Assembly (NCBI GenBank): GCA_014607495.2
Contig: CP053153.1
Span: 13,020,001-13,084,000, forward strand
DNA length: 64,000 bases
Direction: 5' to 3'
From: Carposina sasakii
Taxonomy: Eukaryota > Arthropoda > Insecta > Lepidoptera > Carposinidae
Both the position numbers and the translations under genes were made by a program. Below the pieces are notes generated by a model, which saw only the letters and a program-made list of their open reading frames with translations, did no database searches and was not told where the DNA came from. Below, one piece after another: positions 11,850 to 22,550 of the stretch (within the stretch, counting starts at the first letter, position 1; the number at the start of each line of letters is the position of its first letter).

Positions 11850-12300
11850 CCCATCCATGGAGAAGAAATAAAAGAGGAGTAGCGGCTAAGTACCTATATT
11901 TATTAAAATAGTGTGCCGCGGAGCGGGGGTAAAGTATGGGACGAGGGGAGCATTGTAGTTGCAGCTGTAGCCCTGCCCATTTACATAGAAACCACCTTGT
12001 AGTGACTAGTCAAACTACTTGCTCATTATCAATATGGTTCAAGATTGTTTTACTAGTGCTATTACCCATCACTAGATGGCAATATTATACTACGTTTTAG
12101 TAATAAAGTACCATGATAAAAGCGCTAGTGTCTTTGTAATTTTAATACGGTTACATTTCGGAGCACAAGCGTGTGGTTACAGCTACTGCGTTACACTGGC
12201 GCTGAAGCTCCGCCCCTATCATGACGTCATGGCCAAACGATTGCCACACGACTCACTTTTAACGCTACTCCGTCCATTCCAACCTCGTTCAGTAAACAGT
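11850..12300 (+). repeat. Family J interspersed repeat (copy J1)
   Basis: The stretch from CATGGAGAAGAAATAAAAGAGG through AGTGTGCCGC, AGCATTG, CATAGAAACC and TTGTAGTGACTAG matches, in reverse orientation, 39290-39600. The match resumes at 12167 (GTTACAGCTACTGCG, GCTCCGCCCCTAT). About 140 bp at 12026-12166 is missing in the other copy, so it is an insertion here or a deletion there. The 133-codon open frame that starts at 12076 is a by-product. Confidence 0.7.
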
Positions 12301-12339
12301 GACCTTAACTTTTGCTACCCACCAGAATCTTTCCCCTTG

Positions 12340-12566
12340 CTACCCGCAAACAATCCTACTAATATTATAAACGCGAAAGTTGGTAAGTATGGATGGATGT
12401 TAGTTACTCTTTCGCGTACAACGATCACAGCGATTTTAATAAAATTTGGTATGAAGTTAGCTGACACCCTGGATTAACACATAAGCTACTTTTTATCCCG
12501 GATAATTTCGACATTTGTTTGTTTTTTCCGCAGTTCACGCGGACGACGTCGCGGGCGTCCACTAGT
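12340..12566 (+). repeat. Family B element in opposite orientation (copy B2)
   Basis: Starts CCTACTAATATTATAAACG, passes CCTGGATTAACACATAAGC and TACTTTTTATCCCGG, and ends GCGGGCGTCCACTAGT. This is the reverse complement of the head seen at 3327, 25464 and 44285. It directly follows family J, as a similar fragment also does at 39630-39655. Confidence 0.75.
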
Positions 12567-15302
12567 TTTCTATAAACATTGATAAGCACCTCCTCATCAT
12601 CCTCCCTTCACGACTCAAGTGTCAGGGTGTCTGGGCGGAGCGCACGCTAGTTCCGAAAGTCTGATTGATGCCGAGATACGTACGTTACGTGGAGGGAATA
12701 ACTGCTTTAGCATGCAAACTGGTGTATCGAGCTTTGCTTCAATATTTGATTTATGATTATTATCTAAATACTCTGTGTTGTCACGTAGACTAAAAGCTTA
12801 GCGGGACTGTTGTGTATCTTTTAGCCCATAGTGGACGCCTGCGACCCAAACTGGACGTGTAATGTCCTGGTGGTGTAATGTCCTAAATAGTCAGTTATAC
12901 GTATGTGGCGCTAGCCTCTGAAGTAACCACTTACGTAGAAGTATAAAAAGGCCTTTTAAGAAACCAATTTCCAAACTTTGGTTTCCTAAACGGTCGAAGG
13001 GGATATAGTAAGGTTATGTGAGTATAAAGAGACCAAAAAGACCTTGTAAAAAATTGTCAACTGAATCTGAGATACCATGAGCTTTTAAAGTAGGATTGTT
13101 TCCATCGTGGAAGCGAGATGTCTATACTGTTTATAGCGGCGTCTCTCTATCTCATTATACATCTCTACTTAGCTCTCAAACTACAAAGATAAGCATCGTC
13201 GGACACGAATCCGATCTCCGCATTGTGCCGTCCCGATGTTCCCATGTACAATCACCTCGTGCGAATCGCTTGCTACTCGTATAACGGACATGAGACTCAT
13301 TCGCGAATTTGTACTGTTTTTTGCGTAATTTATTCAGTATTGTTAAGTCGGTAATTGTATGCGGATTGCGTGGAAAGTCGGTTGGATGTCTTAATTAAGT
13401 AGAGACAGAATTCAGATACAAGTGTTTGCAAAAAAATTGGTTCTGAGTTATAAAAACGAATTCAGTTTTGGGTTGCTTTTACTAAGAATTGATTAGAATT
13501 TAATTTTTACTATCAGAGCCAGTATTTAGGGACGTGCCCCCTTACGTCACACGTGGTACTGAAGCTAAAGGGGTGCGCTCCAAGCAGTTTTTTTTTGTTG
13601 TAAAAATCTTGCGCATACAGGTAATGCTATAAGCGGCTCATTCAATTCTTTACATCCAGTATTTTATATGACCTAATAAGTTCTCTTAGTGATAAAGAAT
13701 TGTAAATAAAAAGAAAATTTCATTTTATGTTATGTTCAAAGGAAGTCTATACAATAACCGGACCGTCGGGTGTCGATAAATAAATGTTTTTGTACGATTA
13801 CTGTCAAAGTAGAACTGGCTCGTTTTCCGCCGAGATATATTAGGAGGTGCTTATTCTTTATGTTTTTCATTTGAGTGATTTTATAGTTATTTGCCTGAAT
13901 CTATTGAATGTAGATTCTTGATAGGGTACAAGTATTTACGGACTGTGGCGGGTAAAATTTTGTGGTTACAAACATTTTCTGCTTGCGCGAATGTTGGCCG
14001 TTCTAAGTACAGCCCGTTTTAGAGTGCTCTCGGGCAAATGTAACTTTGTTTGGTTAGTTTTTGTGACATATCCTCCAATAGCAGATAGACCTTGGCCTAA
14101 AGGCGTGGGAAAGAAATATTTCGATAACTTTGCGAACTTTACAATCGCTCGTAAAATTGTTACATTGTCTAAGCTCACTCGTATATTTTGATTGGTGATC
14201 TATTACAGTTTCAAATGTAAGTACCTACCTACATATTACTACAAATCGTCATCTTCATTGCATATAGGTTAGATTGTAAAGATGCATAAGTAGGTATAGG
14301 AAATATTTGAAAAACGTTTCTAAAAATTTCATTTAGTGACCAAGAAAAAATGCTACCTAGTGAATTTTTTGCAAGGACAAGTTCAAAAGCGCCAATTTAT
14401 AGACAAAACCGCGGTTTCGGTCACTGACTCGGCCGAAATCGGCGCATACGCACTTCCAAGGACAACGAGTCACCTTTCTACTATATAAAATAACGACTTA
14501 TTTTACGAGTACCTAAAGTAAACTTTACATACGAGTTACATACAGTACCTAATTTTTTTCAACAATAACCGTAATTAAATAACCTTTTTTCTAACTTTGC
14601 TAGTAATATTCATCAAATTGGTTTGTCATAAGATCGTAATCCATTGCTCCTTTACTATTTTGAAAAAAGCACACTGTTACATATTGGCCCAGCAATAGAT
14701 AATGAATTTTCATCAATCGAAAACACCATTGCCGGTAAGCAGTTAGCTAGGCGCGTAAGTGGTATCATTAGATGAATAATGGACGCGGTAGTAATAAATC
14801 TGGTAAAAATGCCACAACCTCCTTCCAGGGCAGTGAGGACAGGCTAGAAAGCTCCAGTCACGACACACGGGGAAAAGTGGACGAAATGCAATGTACTTTG
14901 ACATAATTGCATGCAATCTGGTGAACTGCGACATCATTCGACTACACTGCGGCTAATTCATCTTTGTGGTACGGAAATACACGATGTGGAAAGGAAATTT
15001 TAATTGTAGAAGAAGAGTTCATGTGATTTGATAAAGAATTATGATACTACGATTACTACTACTACTACTAAAAATACGATGTATTATATATAACCAACGC
15101 TTACTTATTCATAATTTTATTAATACTAAGAATAAAACAAAGGTCTAAGTTTTCAGAGTTATCTCGTATATCTCGTATATCCTGTGTTAGCGGAACTTCA
15201 CTAATATCAACTGCATCTTGCGTGCATGTCATAGGTTAGAGTGGACTTAGAAACTCGGGCATTCTCAGAGATTTCTTTTATGATCCTATAGTTCTGCTAT
15301 CA
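12567..15302. other. Unique DNA, no gene seen
   Basis: Several short open frames (13096-13284 +, 13966-14178 -, 14743-14937 -) show no domain and no coding bias. A GC-rich patch at 14400-14470 has a small GGTTTCGG/CCGAAATC hairpin. A family I scrap (GCGTGCATGTCATAGG) is near 15218. Nothing else is recognised. Confidence 0.45.
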
Positions 15303-15339
15303 TATTCCGTATATGTAATAATTATTATGTAATTTAAAT

Positions 15340-15423
15340 ATGTTTTAAGATAATGAAAAAAAAAACACCCGAGTGGGACTCGAAACCCACGACCTCTCGC
15401 ATTCCGTGCTGTGCTCTTGTACT
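15340..15423 (-). repeat. tRNA-like SINE fragment
   Basis: On the minus strand it reads GGTCGTGGGTTTCGAGTCCC followed by ACTCGGGTG and a T-rich run, resembling a tRNA T-arm (B box) plus 3' end. A close relative in forward orientation is at 40580-40620. It lacks a paired acceptor stem. Confidence 0.5.
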
Positions 15424-15496
15424 TATGTGGTTAGGTGATGATTTTGATTGCCATCTATCTATACATCAAATAATAATTACTGCAGTACCTAAGCAA

Positions 15497-15762
15497 TTCA
15501 TCATCATCATCATCAGCCTATTGCAGTCCACTGCTGGACGCAGGCCTCCCCCAGAGCACGCCACAAGACTGTCATGAGGGGTATTTGCGCATAGTCACCA
15601 CGCTGGGCGGGCGGTTGGTGACCGTAGTTTGTATTTTGGACTATGTTGTCAACACGGGAGACGCTGCTGCCCACCTCCCGGAAACCCTTAATCGCATCCT
15701 ACGATACCCACGGGCAGGCAGGGTGGTACAAACTCTATTCTGCCGGCACCACGCGGCTAATT
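15497..15762 (-). mobile_element. Family A SINE-like element (copy A3)
   Basis: Full-length copy in reverse orientation: (CATCAT)n, CAGCCTATTGCAGTCCACTG at the left, and TGCCGGCACCACGCGG at the right. It differs from copies A1, A5 and A7 by scattered substitutions. It lies between two copies of a duplicated host segment. Confidence 0.8.
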
Positions 15763-15851
15763 CCGTATATCTAATAATTAATATGTAGTTAGGTGATGGT
15801 TTTGATTGCCATATATACATAAATAAATCATTATTGCAGTACCTAAGCAAG

Positions 15852-17107
15852 TATGAAATAAAAAAGACCGCAGTATGAATAGTACCTAAAGCGTCAGCAG
15901 TGCATATATCTTAGCCAGGCTAATGCCAAGGTAATTGCATATAATTGCTTCCGAGATTTCATGGTGTTTAGATAAGTATAGGAAGCTGAATCTTGGTCTT
16001 TATGTCTGAACCGTGCGTGTTTCTTGATTTGTTCAGGTTGTCGTGCCTTATCCAATCCTGACAAGTAGTGACGTACTCTCTCACTGCGCTTCATTGTTCA
16101 TTTGTACCTCATTTTGAGAACATAGAAGTGTTTATATGTATGTATGTTTGTATGTATGTATCTAATAATAAGCATCGCGTCCAGACGTCTCGCGTCTTAT
16201 CATTCGCATAAAACTATTTTTATTGATTCTTAAATAACATGAAATTAATAAAATTAGAAAGCAAATATTTAACAAATATTATACAACATTATTATAATAA
16301 GCAGACGATGATCTAGACATAAGTAGTTAAAATAACTTAGGATTCCTAAGCATATCGCTTGATGTAGGTAAGCATTTTAATTATATAATAGATATATTAA
16401 ATGTGCTTCTGGTTGGAATAAAACATAGACACTATAATATAGACCGAAAACCATAAATTTTCTCACGATGTTTACTTACTTAAAATGTATATCCTTTAAC
16501 AAGTCTCCTGTCATATTCATGATTCCTGTGGTGAAATAGTGCATTTTTAGATAATGATAGATTGGTTTATGTTTAGAACGGAGCAGTCGCTCCAGGCGCC
16601 AAATCCTAAAGGGCGCCTAAATTCGGCGCCTAGGTATAGGTATATATTATTAGGAGCAAACAGGAGAGGTGCCATAATTGGATCTCGCTCCATTCTAAAA
16701 TTTACTACAGCCATAATACAAATCTTCCGGCATCAAATTCCTTTCTCAACAAGCATAAGGAATTTTTAGGTCAAAATATATCAGTGAAAGAGTTGAAAAT
16801 AGATAAATCTTGAAATCTTTTTAGGGAGTTATTTCCAACGAGCCATAAAGATATTCTCAGTTCACTAATAAATCGATACCGGAATAATCTATTCGGTTGC
16901 ATTCGGCAGATGTTATCGATAAAGACGCCATTGTATCGATTGCAGCTCTACACATATGGTCTTGCAAGTCTTGAAGATTTATTTTCAGCGTTAACGCATT
17001 AATTATGTTCTGTATAATAATACCGCTGTAAGACTTGTTCGTACATACATATACAATTTTAAACTCAGGCCTACAACAGCATTTGTAATAAAAAATATTA
17101 TACCGAG
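15852..17107. other. Unique DNA with TATG microsatellite
   Basis: A (TATG)n-like tract lies at 16136-16163. A GC-rich scrap, CCAGGCGCCAAATCC, lies near 16588. A TATCGATA octamer is close to 16914. No gene is seen; the minus open frame 16857-17132 overlaps the following hairpin arm. Confidence 0.45.
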
Positions 17108-17390
17108 TCATAGAGGAATGAGATGTAAACATAGAGTGCTAATGTCATACTAACAGTTTCGATGCACCATTAGACTTTTCGGTGTCTCACAATTCCAGTC
17201 CTTGACACTTAGATTGCATTACTATACGTTACAATACATTAGTAATGTAGTACATTACTATACCTATACATTAGACTAATAGAATCTAAGTGTCAAGGAC
17301 TGGAATTGTGAGGCTCCGAAAAGTCTAATGGTGCATCGAAACTGTTAGTATGACATTAGCACTCTATGTCTACATCTCATTCCTCTATGA
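17108..17390. repeat. Long, nearly perfect inverted repeat (108 bp arms)
   Basis: Arm 17108-17215 is the reverse complement of 17283-17390 with three mismatches in 108 bp, and a 67 bp AT-rich loop separates them. Neither arm recurs elsewhere in the window. A transcript through it would fold into a long hairpin. It may be a recent inverted duplication or a single-copy foldback element. The duplicated sequence shows no coding frame. Confidence 0.92.
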
Positions 17391-18446
17391 CCGAGTGGAT
17401 CAATATGGGTAAATAAATGGAGTGGACCTGAGAAACTAAAGGTCACAGCTAGGTATAATAAGATATCATTTCTACAATCATAATAATTCATCTCTGCTAC
17501 TATTACGAGTATGTGTTAGTACCTATGTAGTAGGTAAGACTGGATAGTGGCTATAAAAAAAAAGTAGAAAGCCCTTGCCCCATGTACGATGTATACATAT
17601 ATATAGACACAAGTGTGTCCCAAAAAAGGGTAGCCAGGGCTGCGGGATCATGGGAAAGATCCCACAGCCACGGCTACTGGGACAAGTAGTGCTTCAAATT
17701 TTATTCAACTCCTGTACTAAATTCCATAACGATCGGTTGCGTAACATCAAACAAATCTCATTTCCAATTTGGTATAAAATCCACTTTACATTCGACTTAA
17801 ACATGTTTACAACAAAACCATTACGAAGCTAATTAACCATTATCTAATCTAGATAGTAATGCAACGTACAGAAAACAATATTTATTCTGTCTAGACGTTT
17901 TCAACTGAAATTGTTAATAAAAATCCTAGTAAACCTACGACGTTAAGTTGTTGGTGCGAAGAGAAAATTGCCACCGCCAAAGCTTTTCGCCGACAAAACT
18001 ACAAAAGCTTTTTCCCAACCCACTCTATGTGTCGAGAATACAGTCTATTTCTGTCGGAAACGTAGAGATTTGCGTTTGAAACGTAACGGGGTATAACATT
18101 CGCGTGTACTATATTGTTACGTGCTCGCCTGCGGGGCTTTAAAGGTGAAGTAAAAGTTCGAGCCGTTTAACTTAGTGATAGTAAGAATATAATGTATTGA
18201 AACTTTTCCTTTTTAGATGTGCCAAAATTATAAATAGCTACATAATTAAAATAAGAAATTTTAAACTCCAAAAATAGTGTTGGTTATGGCAATTTCTGCC
18301 CATTACTTGTATTAAAATACAATCTGTTTACACAATCTGCACCCTTATTACTTAACGGAGTAATTTTATGTCGTCTCTAATCCACATTTTATAATAATAA
18401 TAATAGTGCTATTAATAAACCACGTGTAAAGTTACACACCAGCAAG
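17391..18446. other. Mostly unique DNA with a family I remnant
   Basis: 17590-17690 carries diverged family I sequence (GTGTCCC, GGGTAGCCAGGGCTGCGGG, CCACAGCCACGGCTAC). The remainder is unique AT-rich DNA with no gene seen. Confidence 0.45.
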
Positions 18447-18581
18447 CCTAGCATGACCTGCGAAATACGATATGATAAACCGATTTATCGACATTTGTCT
18501 GTCAAAATACGATAAATATAGCCACCATGTTGAATTTTGTATAGAGACGTTATGATATCCACGATGCGTGATCATGCTAGG
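18447..18581 (+). mobile_element. Family H MITE (copy H1)
   Basis: Inverted ends CCTAGCATGACC and its partner GATCATGCTAGG bracket about 135 bp containing TTGAATTTTGTATAGAGACG. A second copy lies at 43640-43737 in reverse. The flanks (ACCACGTGTAAAGTTACACA to the left, TTAAACCAGAATTTTGACAG to the right) are joined directly at 27580-27625, an apparent empty site in another copy of the host repeat. Confidence 0.65.
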
Positions 18582-18615
18582 GGGGCTGTTAAACCAGAAT
18601 TTTGACAGCAAAAAG

Positions 18616-19988
18616 GATTGTATGCAGCAGATAATCTAATTAAACAGTGATTAGTATACCCGAGGCTTAAACTAAATCTTGTCAGTAGTATCCAGATGTC
18701 TATCTCGTGAAATTTCAGACAGCCGTAAACCATTCGTTCGCATAATCATAAAATTTTTATCCCATCGTTATCGCTTTAACATAAAAAATATATTTAGCGT
18801 TACTTTCATGTCGTATTCATATAACAGGGCATTATTGTATCTGTGTCTGGACGGATGTTGAGTTTGATGAGGCGTTTGATTCTGAGATCTTTAATTCTGC
18901 CTTCCTAGAGCTTAACTATTATTTCAAACTTGTAGTTTTTAATTTTTTTGTGAGCTTTAGGTAATGTTATATTATATGCAGGAACAGCAAGCAGGGCCAA
19001 GTGAAGTGCAAAAGCACCTGTTCTTTTTTTCAAAAACCTTCGTCGATTTTAATAAACATTAACTTTATTATACTCGTATGTTCCCAGATTCGAACCTAGT
19101 ACCACATACATAGAATAACTATGAAAATAACCGATGCCTAAGAAGTAATATTTCTTCTTATTGAAAATTATTCGAAACAGATAGCTGTTTATTAAAACGG
19201 CAGTTTTTAATACCTAGCTTGGATATGTCTCAACATCGCTGCCAAATGGGATTTGTAGGAAATTGCAATTTATACGGCCCTTTGATGAACTGAAAACGGG
19301 TAAAGGTTCAGGTTACATAACGTGATTTAATTTGTCTGCGAAGATATTTTTAGCTGTCAAAAATACTGCACTCCTTTTCTTTTCTTCTAAAGGCCCATTT
19401 TTCCTATCCTTCCTTCGAAGCTTATTTCCATCTTCATCAAGTTAAGCAAGACAGCATCGATTTTTTCCTTCAGATTGGTTATCTAACCACTGGGAAAATC
19501 TGCCTTAAAGTGATAAAATATTCTCTTACCTATAAACCAAAGAAACATTTGTTAAATCAACATTAGGTATTATTGTACCTAACCTGATTTAACAGTTACG
19601 TTACTAACGACCAATTTCAAACAATTTCAATTTCATAAAGAATCTCGGATTTTTAAATTCCAAATTTGAGATTTTGTATGAAAACAATGGAACATTTAAT
19701 CTGACATTTACACAAATCTCCCGAGATCGGTTGTTGAAATTGGCTGTAAATAACTCTGGTAAAATAAAATCAGTTCTAGCTTGAACTGAACACGCTCCCT
19801 CCCACGCGCCAGGGTACAGGAAGAGCCAGTAATTCTGCCTGATGGCTCTATTAGCGCTATTTATTTTAGTTATCTTTCACTCGCTATATGTATTTCATTT
19901 TAAAGTACCTTTAAAGCCTCTATTACCTACACCGTCATAGAAATTATGGTCATAGATAAATCATTGTTATCAGTAGGTAGTAAATCGA
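18616..19988. other. Unique AT-rich DNA, no gene seen
   Basis: No repeat shared with the window and no coding frame was recognised. Confidence 0.45.
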
Positions 19989-20001
19989 TTTTTAAGTTTA
20001 T

Positions 20002-20110
20002 ACATACATACATACATATAATCACGCCTTTATCCCTTACGGGGTAGGCAGAGCACCAAGGGCCGACAGAACCACACGGTGCCACTTCTGACCAATTTTG
20101 AGGGTATAGT
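20002..20110 (-). mobile_element. Family C SINE with TATG tail (copy C1)
   Basis: Reverse copy of a unit containing ATTGGTCAGAAGTGGCACC, TCGGCCCTTGGTGCTCTGCC and CCCCGTAAGGGATAAAGGCG, with a (CATA)n end here. It is flanked by the exact 13 bp duplication TTTTTAAGTTTAT at 19989-20001 and 20111-20123. The duplication and simple-sequence 3' tail show retroposition. Other copies are C2 to C5. Confidence 0.9.
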
Positions 20111-20123
20111 TTTTTAAGTTTAT

Positions 20124-21766
20124 TCTACGATAATATGTGCAATTCCTCTGTCTCTAGATTTAGCGCTAAGTAGGTATTTGAGAGTGCGAGCATAGCAGTT
20201 TTCTAGCATTACAAAATATTCTGACTTAATTATCCCATTTAAAAAATACTATACAAACCCAAAATAAAATCCTGAATAACCAAATTACCATTTTCAATAT
20301 CAAGACTTTGTTAGTATGGCTCATAATATTATTTTATTGACACAATCTGTCAATTTATATGCTAGACTAATATAGTTATTTATAAAATATCCTGTTGTCT
20401 GAAATTTATGTTTTAGTCAATATAATACGAGTTTATTGAACTTCAATATGCAAATCCCTCGTGGCTAAGTGGCAGCGTCTGGGCATGCGAGCCGTCCATT
20501 CCTGGCAGTGACAAGTGATAATTAACTTGTTGAAAAAAAAAAACAAATACATAATATGTACATATTATTCCTATCGATTTAGCTACTTAGGTAAGCTTCC
20601 TAAACTAAAATTTCATAAAGTTCAACTGAGCGATCATTACTATGAAGTGTCCAAAAAATTGTCGATAGACCTGCTGGTTCGTCACAGCGACCGTAGTTAG
20701 CTGTGATTGCGATCATGATTTGCCAGATTGAGGGTCAGCAGAGGGTGTATAGCTCAATGAAAGAGCCTAGTTCGACCATCAGTTGAAAATTTGACGTTAC
20801 GAATGGTAACGCTTGAGACAGTTCAATAATATATTGAAGACAGTAAAGGTTAAAAAGAAAGTAAAGTTATTAAATATTAGGTTCCAATAACCAGGTAACC
20901 AGGGAAAGTGTTTCCATTAATTAATCAATATATTGAAAAGAATAGAGCCATAATCGCGATTACCCAGTGTTGATTTGCTTGAGGATGGGTCGATAAATTC
21001 AGGTTCCTTCAATGACTTAGTTTTATTTTATGCGTGAAAATCAAAAAGAAAAAAAAGGTTATTGTACAGCGAAAAGTGATCAAAAGGTAGTATTATTAAA
21101 TGCTAGTAAGGTGTTCGCGTGTTAAGCCCATGTCACTCAGTCTGGCACTAAACTCATTTGAATAAACGTTAGTGTTAATGGTTGTCGAGACAATCTATTG
21201 TTAGGTATTTCTCTTGTTTATTTGTGAAACATTTAAGGCTTAAATTATTATCACTTAAAATATGCAATTAAGAATTTTATCACCTTTTAACATAGCTTGA
21301 ATATCAATATTTAATTAAATAATATTCTAATCTAGTATCTAAATATCGAAGCCGTTTTGTAATACAGCGTATTCTACAATATGCCTTTGATACCTTCATA
21401 GCCAGAGTTTGATGGTAAAATAATATGGTTAGAGGTCGAACACGGTTATGCTAGCAAATATCTGTAACAGTTCTTAGGGAGAAAATGAATAAATTATTTT
21501 TTGTTAAGGCAATACTATGGCCTCTTTATAGCAGAGCTTTATAAAAATAACAGTAACAGGACTACTGCACATGCACACTAATGCAATCAAAACTTCACAG
21601 ACAGATAACGAAGCCGCCGCCACCGCAGTCGTTCGTGTGGAAGCACCCTTAAATGTGGTTTAGTTTTATTGTTTCAGAGATTAAGGCCGTTGGCATATGA
21701 TGTAACGTAAACGAATCTTAATTCTTTGTATATAGAAAGATAGTAAAAATATTTATATTATACCGC
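20124..21766. other. Unique DNA with SINE scraps
   Basis: 20456-20490 (CCTCGTGGCTAAGTGGCAGC) looks like a Pol III A box of a truncated tRNA-derived SINE. 20728-20760 recalls family D (GGGTCAGCAGAGGGTGTA). 21600-21660 has a GC-rich stretch with CCGCCGCCACCGC. No gene is recognised. Confidence 0.4.
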
Positions 21767-21778
21767 TATTACTTCTAT

Positions 21779-21892
21779 GTTCATCTTGACTATACCCTCA
21801 AAATTGGTCAGAAGTCGCACCATGTGGTCCTATCGGCCCTTGGTGCTCTGCCTACCCCGTAAGGGATAAAGGCGTGATTATATGTATGTATG
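21779..21892 (+). mobile_element. Family C SINE with TATG tail (copy C2)
   Basis: A 114 bp copy ending ATTATATGTATGTATG, with the exact 12 bp duplication TATTACTTCTAT at 21767-21778 and 21893-21904. The core GCCTACCCCGTAAGGGATAA is almost identical to C1, C3 and C4, so the family has been active fairly recently. Confidence 0.9.
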
Positions 21893-21951
21893 TATTACTT
21901 CTATAATGCTAGACGGATCATGGAAAGACCAAGTTACTTGAATTCCGTGTA

Positions 21952-21998
21952 TTCCCGTTGGCCTCATGATTTTGTCCCCATCAAGGGGCCAACGGGAA
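21952..21998. repeat. Short perfect hairpin
   Basis: TTCCCGTTGGCC pairs perfectly with GGCCAACGGGAA across a 23-base loop. No run of U follows and no other copy is seen, so its role is unknown. Confidence 0.6.
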
Positions 21999-22550
21999 GT
22001 CAAAAAATTGACCGGAATAATTAGCTATATTATGTGTACTGAATTCAATTGTTTAACTCAGGATACATTGTTACTAGGTCCAACAGGGGCTGTAATAATA
22101 TTATTATTTATGATAGAATATCAAATATAATACTACTTAGGACCGAAAAGTTTCATTGACATACCACAGCTAATACGATACATAGCCTGTTTAGAAATAC
22201 TTGTATGCAATCAGCTTTAGGTACCTAGTAGCATAAAGCTCTATACTTCCTGCAATTTCCTCAAAGTATTTCATATAATTCGTGGTTTTGTTATGTCCAC
22301 ATAAAACTAAATACTCTATTGTGCTTTATAATGAAGTAATGCTAGAACTTTAAAGTACAGTTTGAAATGACTACCAGTAGTAGTGCATTGTAGTGCTGTC
22401 TGTTCGACAAGAAAATGAGGAAAAAACTTGTTACGGTCCTGGGGATTTGATAAAAATCCAGTGGAAATAATAATTGTGAGAACATAGATACCCTCAAATA
22501 CCTCAAATACCTAGTACTGACAAATGATAGCTGATATAAATAATTTTTTT

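Larger units (their letters stand above)
15303..15851. repeat. Direct duplication of about 100 bp carrying two different retroposons
   Basis: The unit ATTCCGTATAT.TAATAATTA...TATGT..TTAGGTGATG.TTTTGATTGCCAT...GCAGTACCTAAGCAA occurs twice: once split over 15303-15332 and 15424-15497, and once contiguous at 15762-15851. The left copy holds a tRNA-like SINE fragment, and family A copy A3 lies between the two units. Confidence 0.65.

Noticed and set aside
12076..12477. 133-codon plus-strand open frame
   Set aside because: It runs through family J and then family B; both repeats occur elsewhere without this frame.
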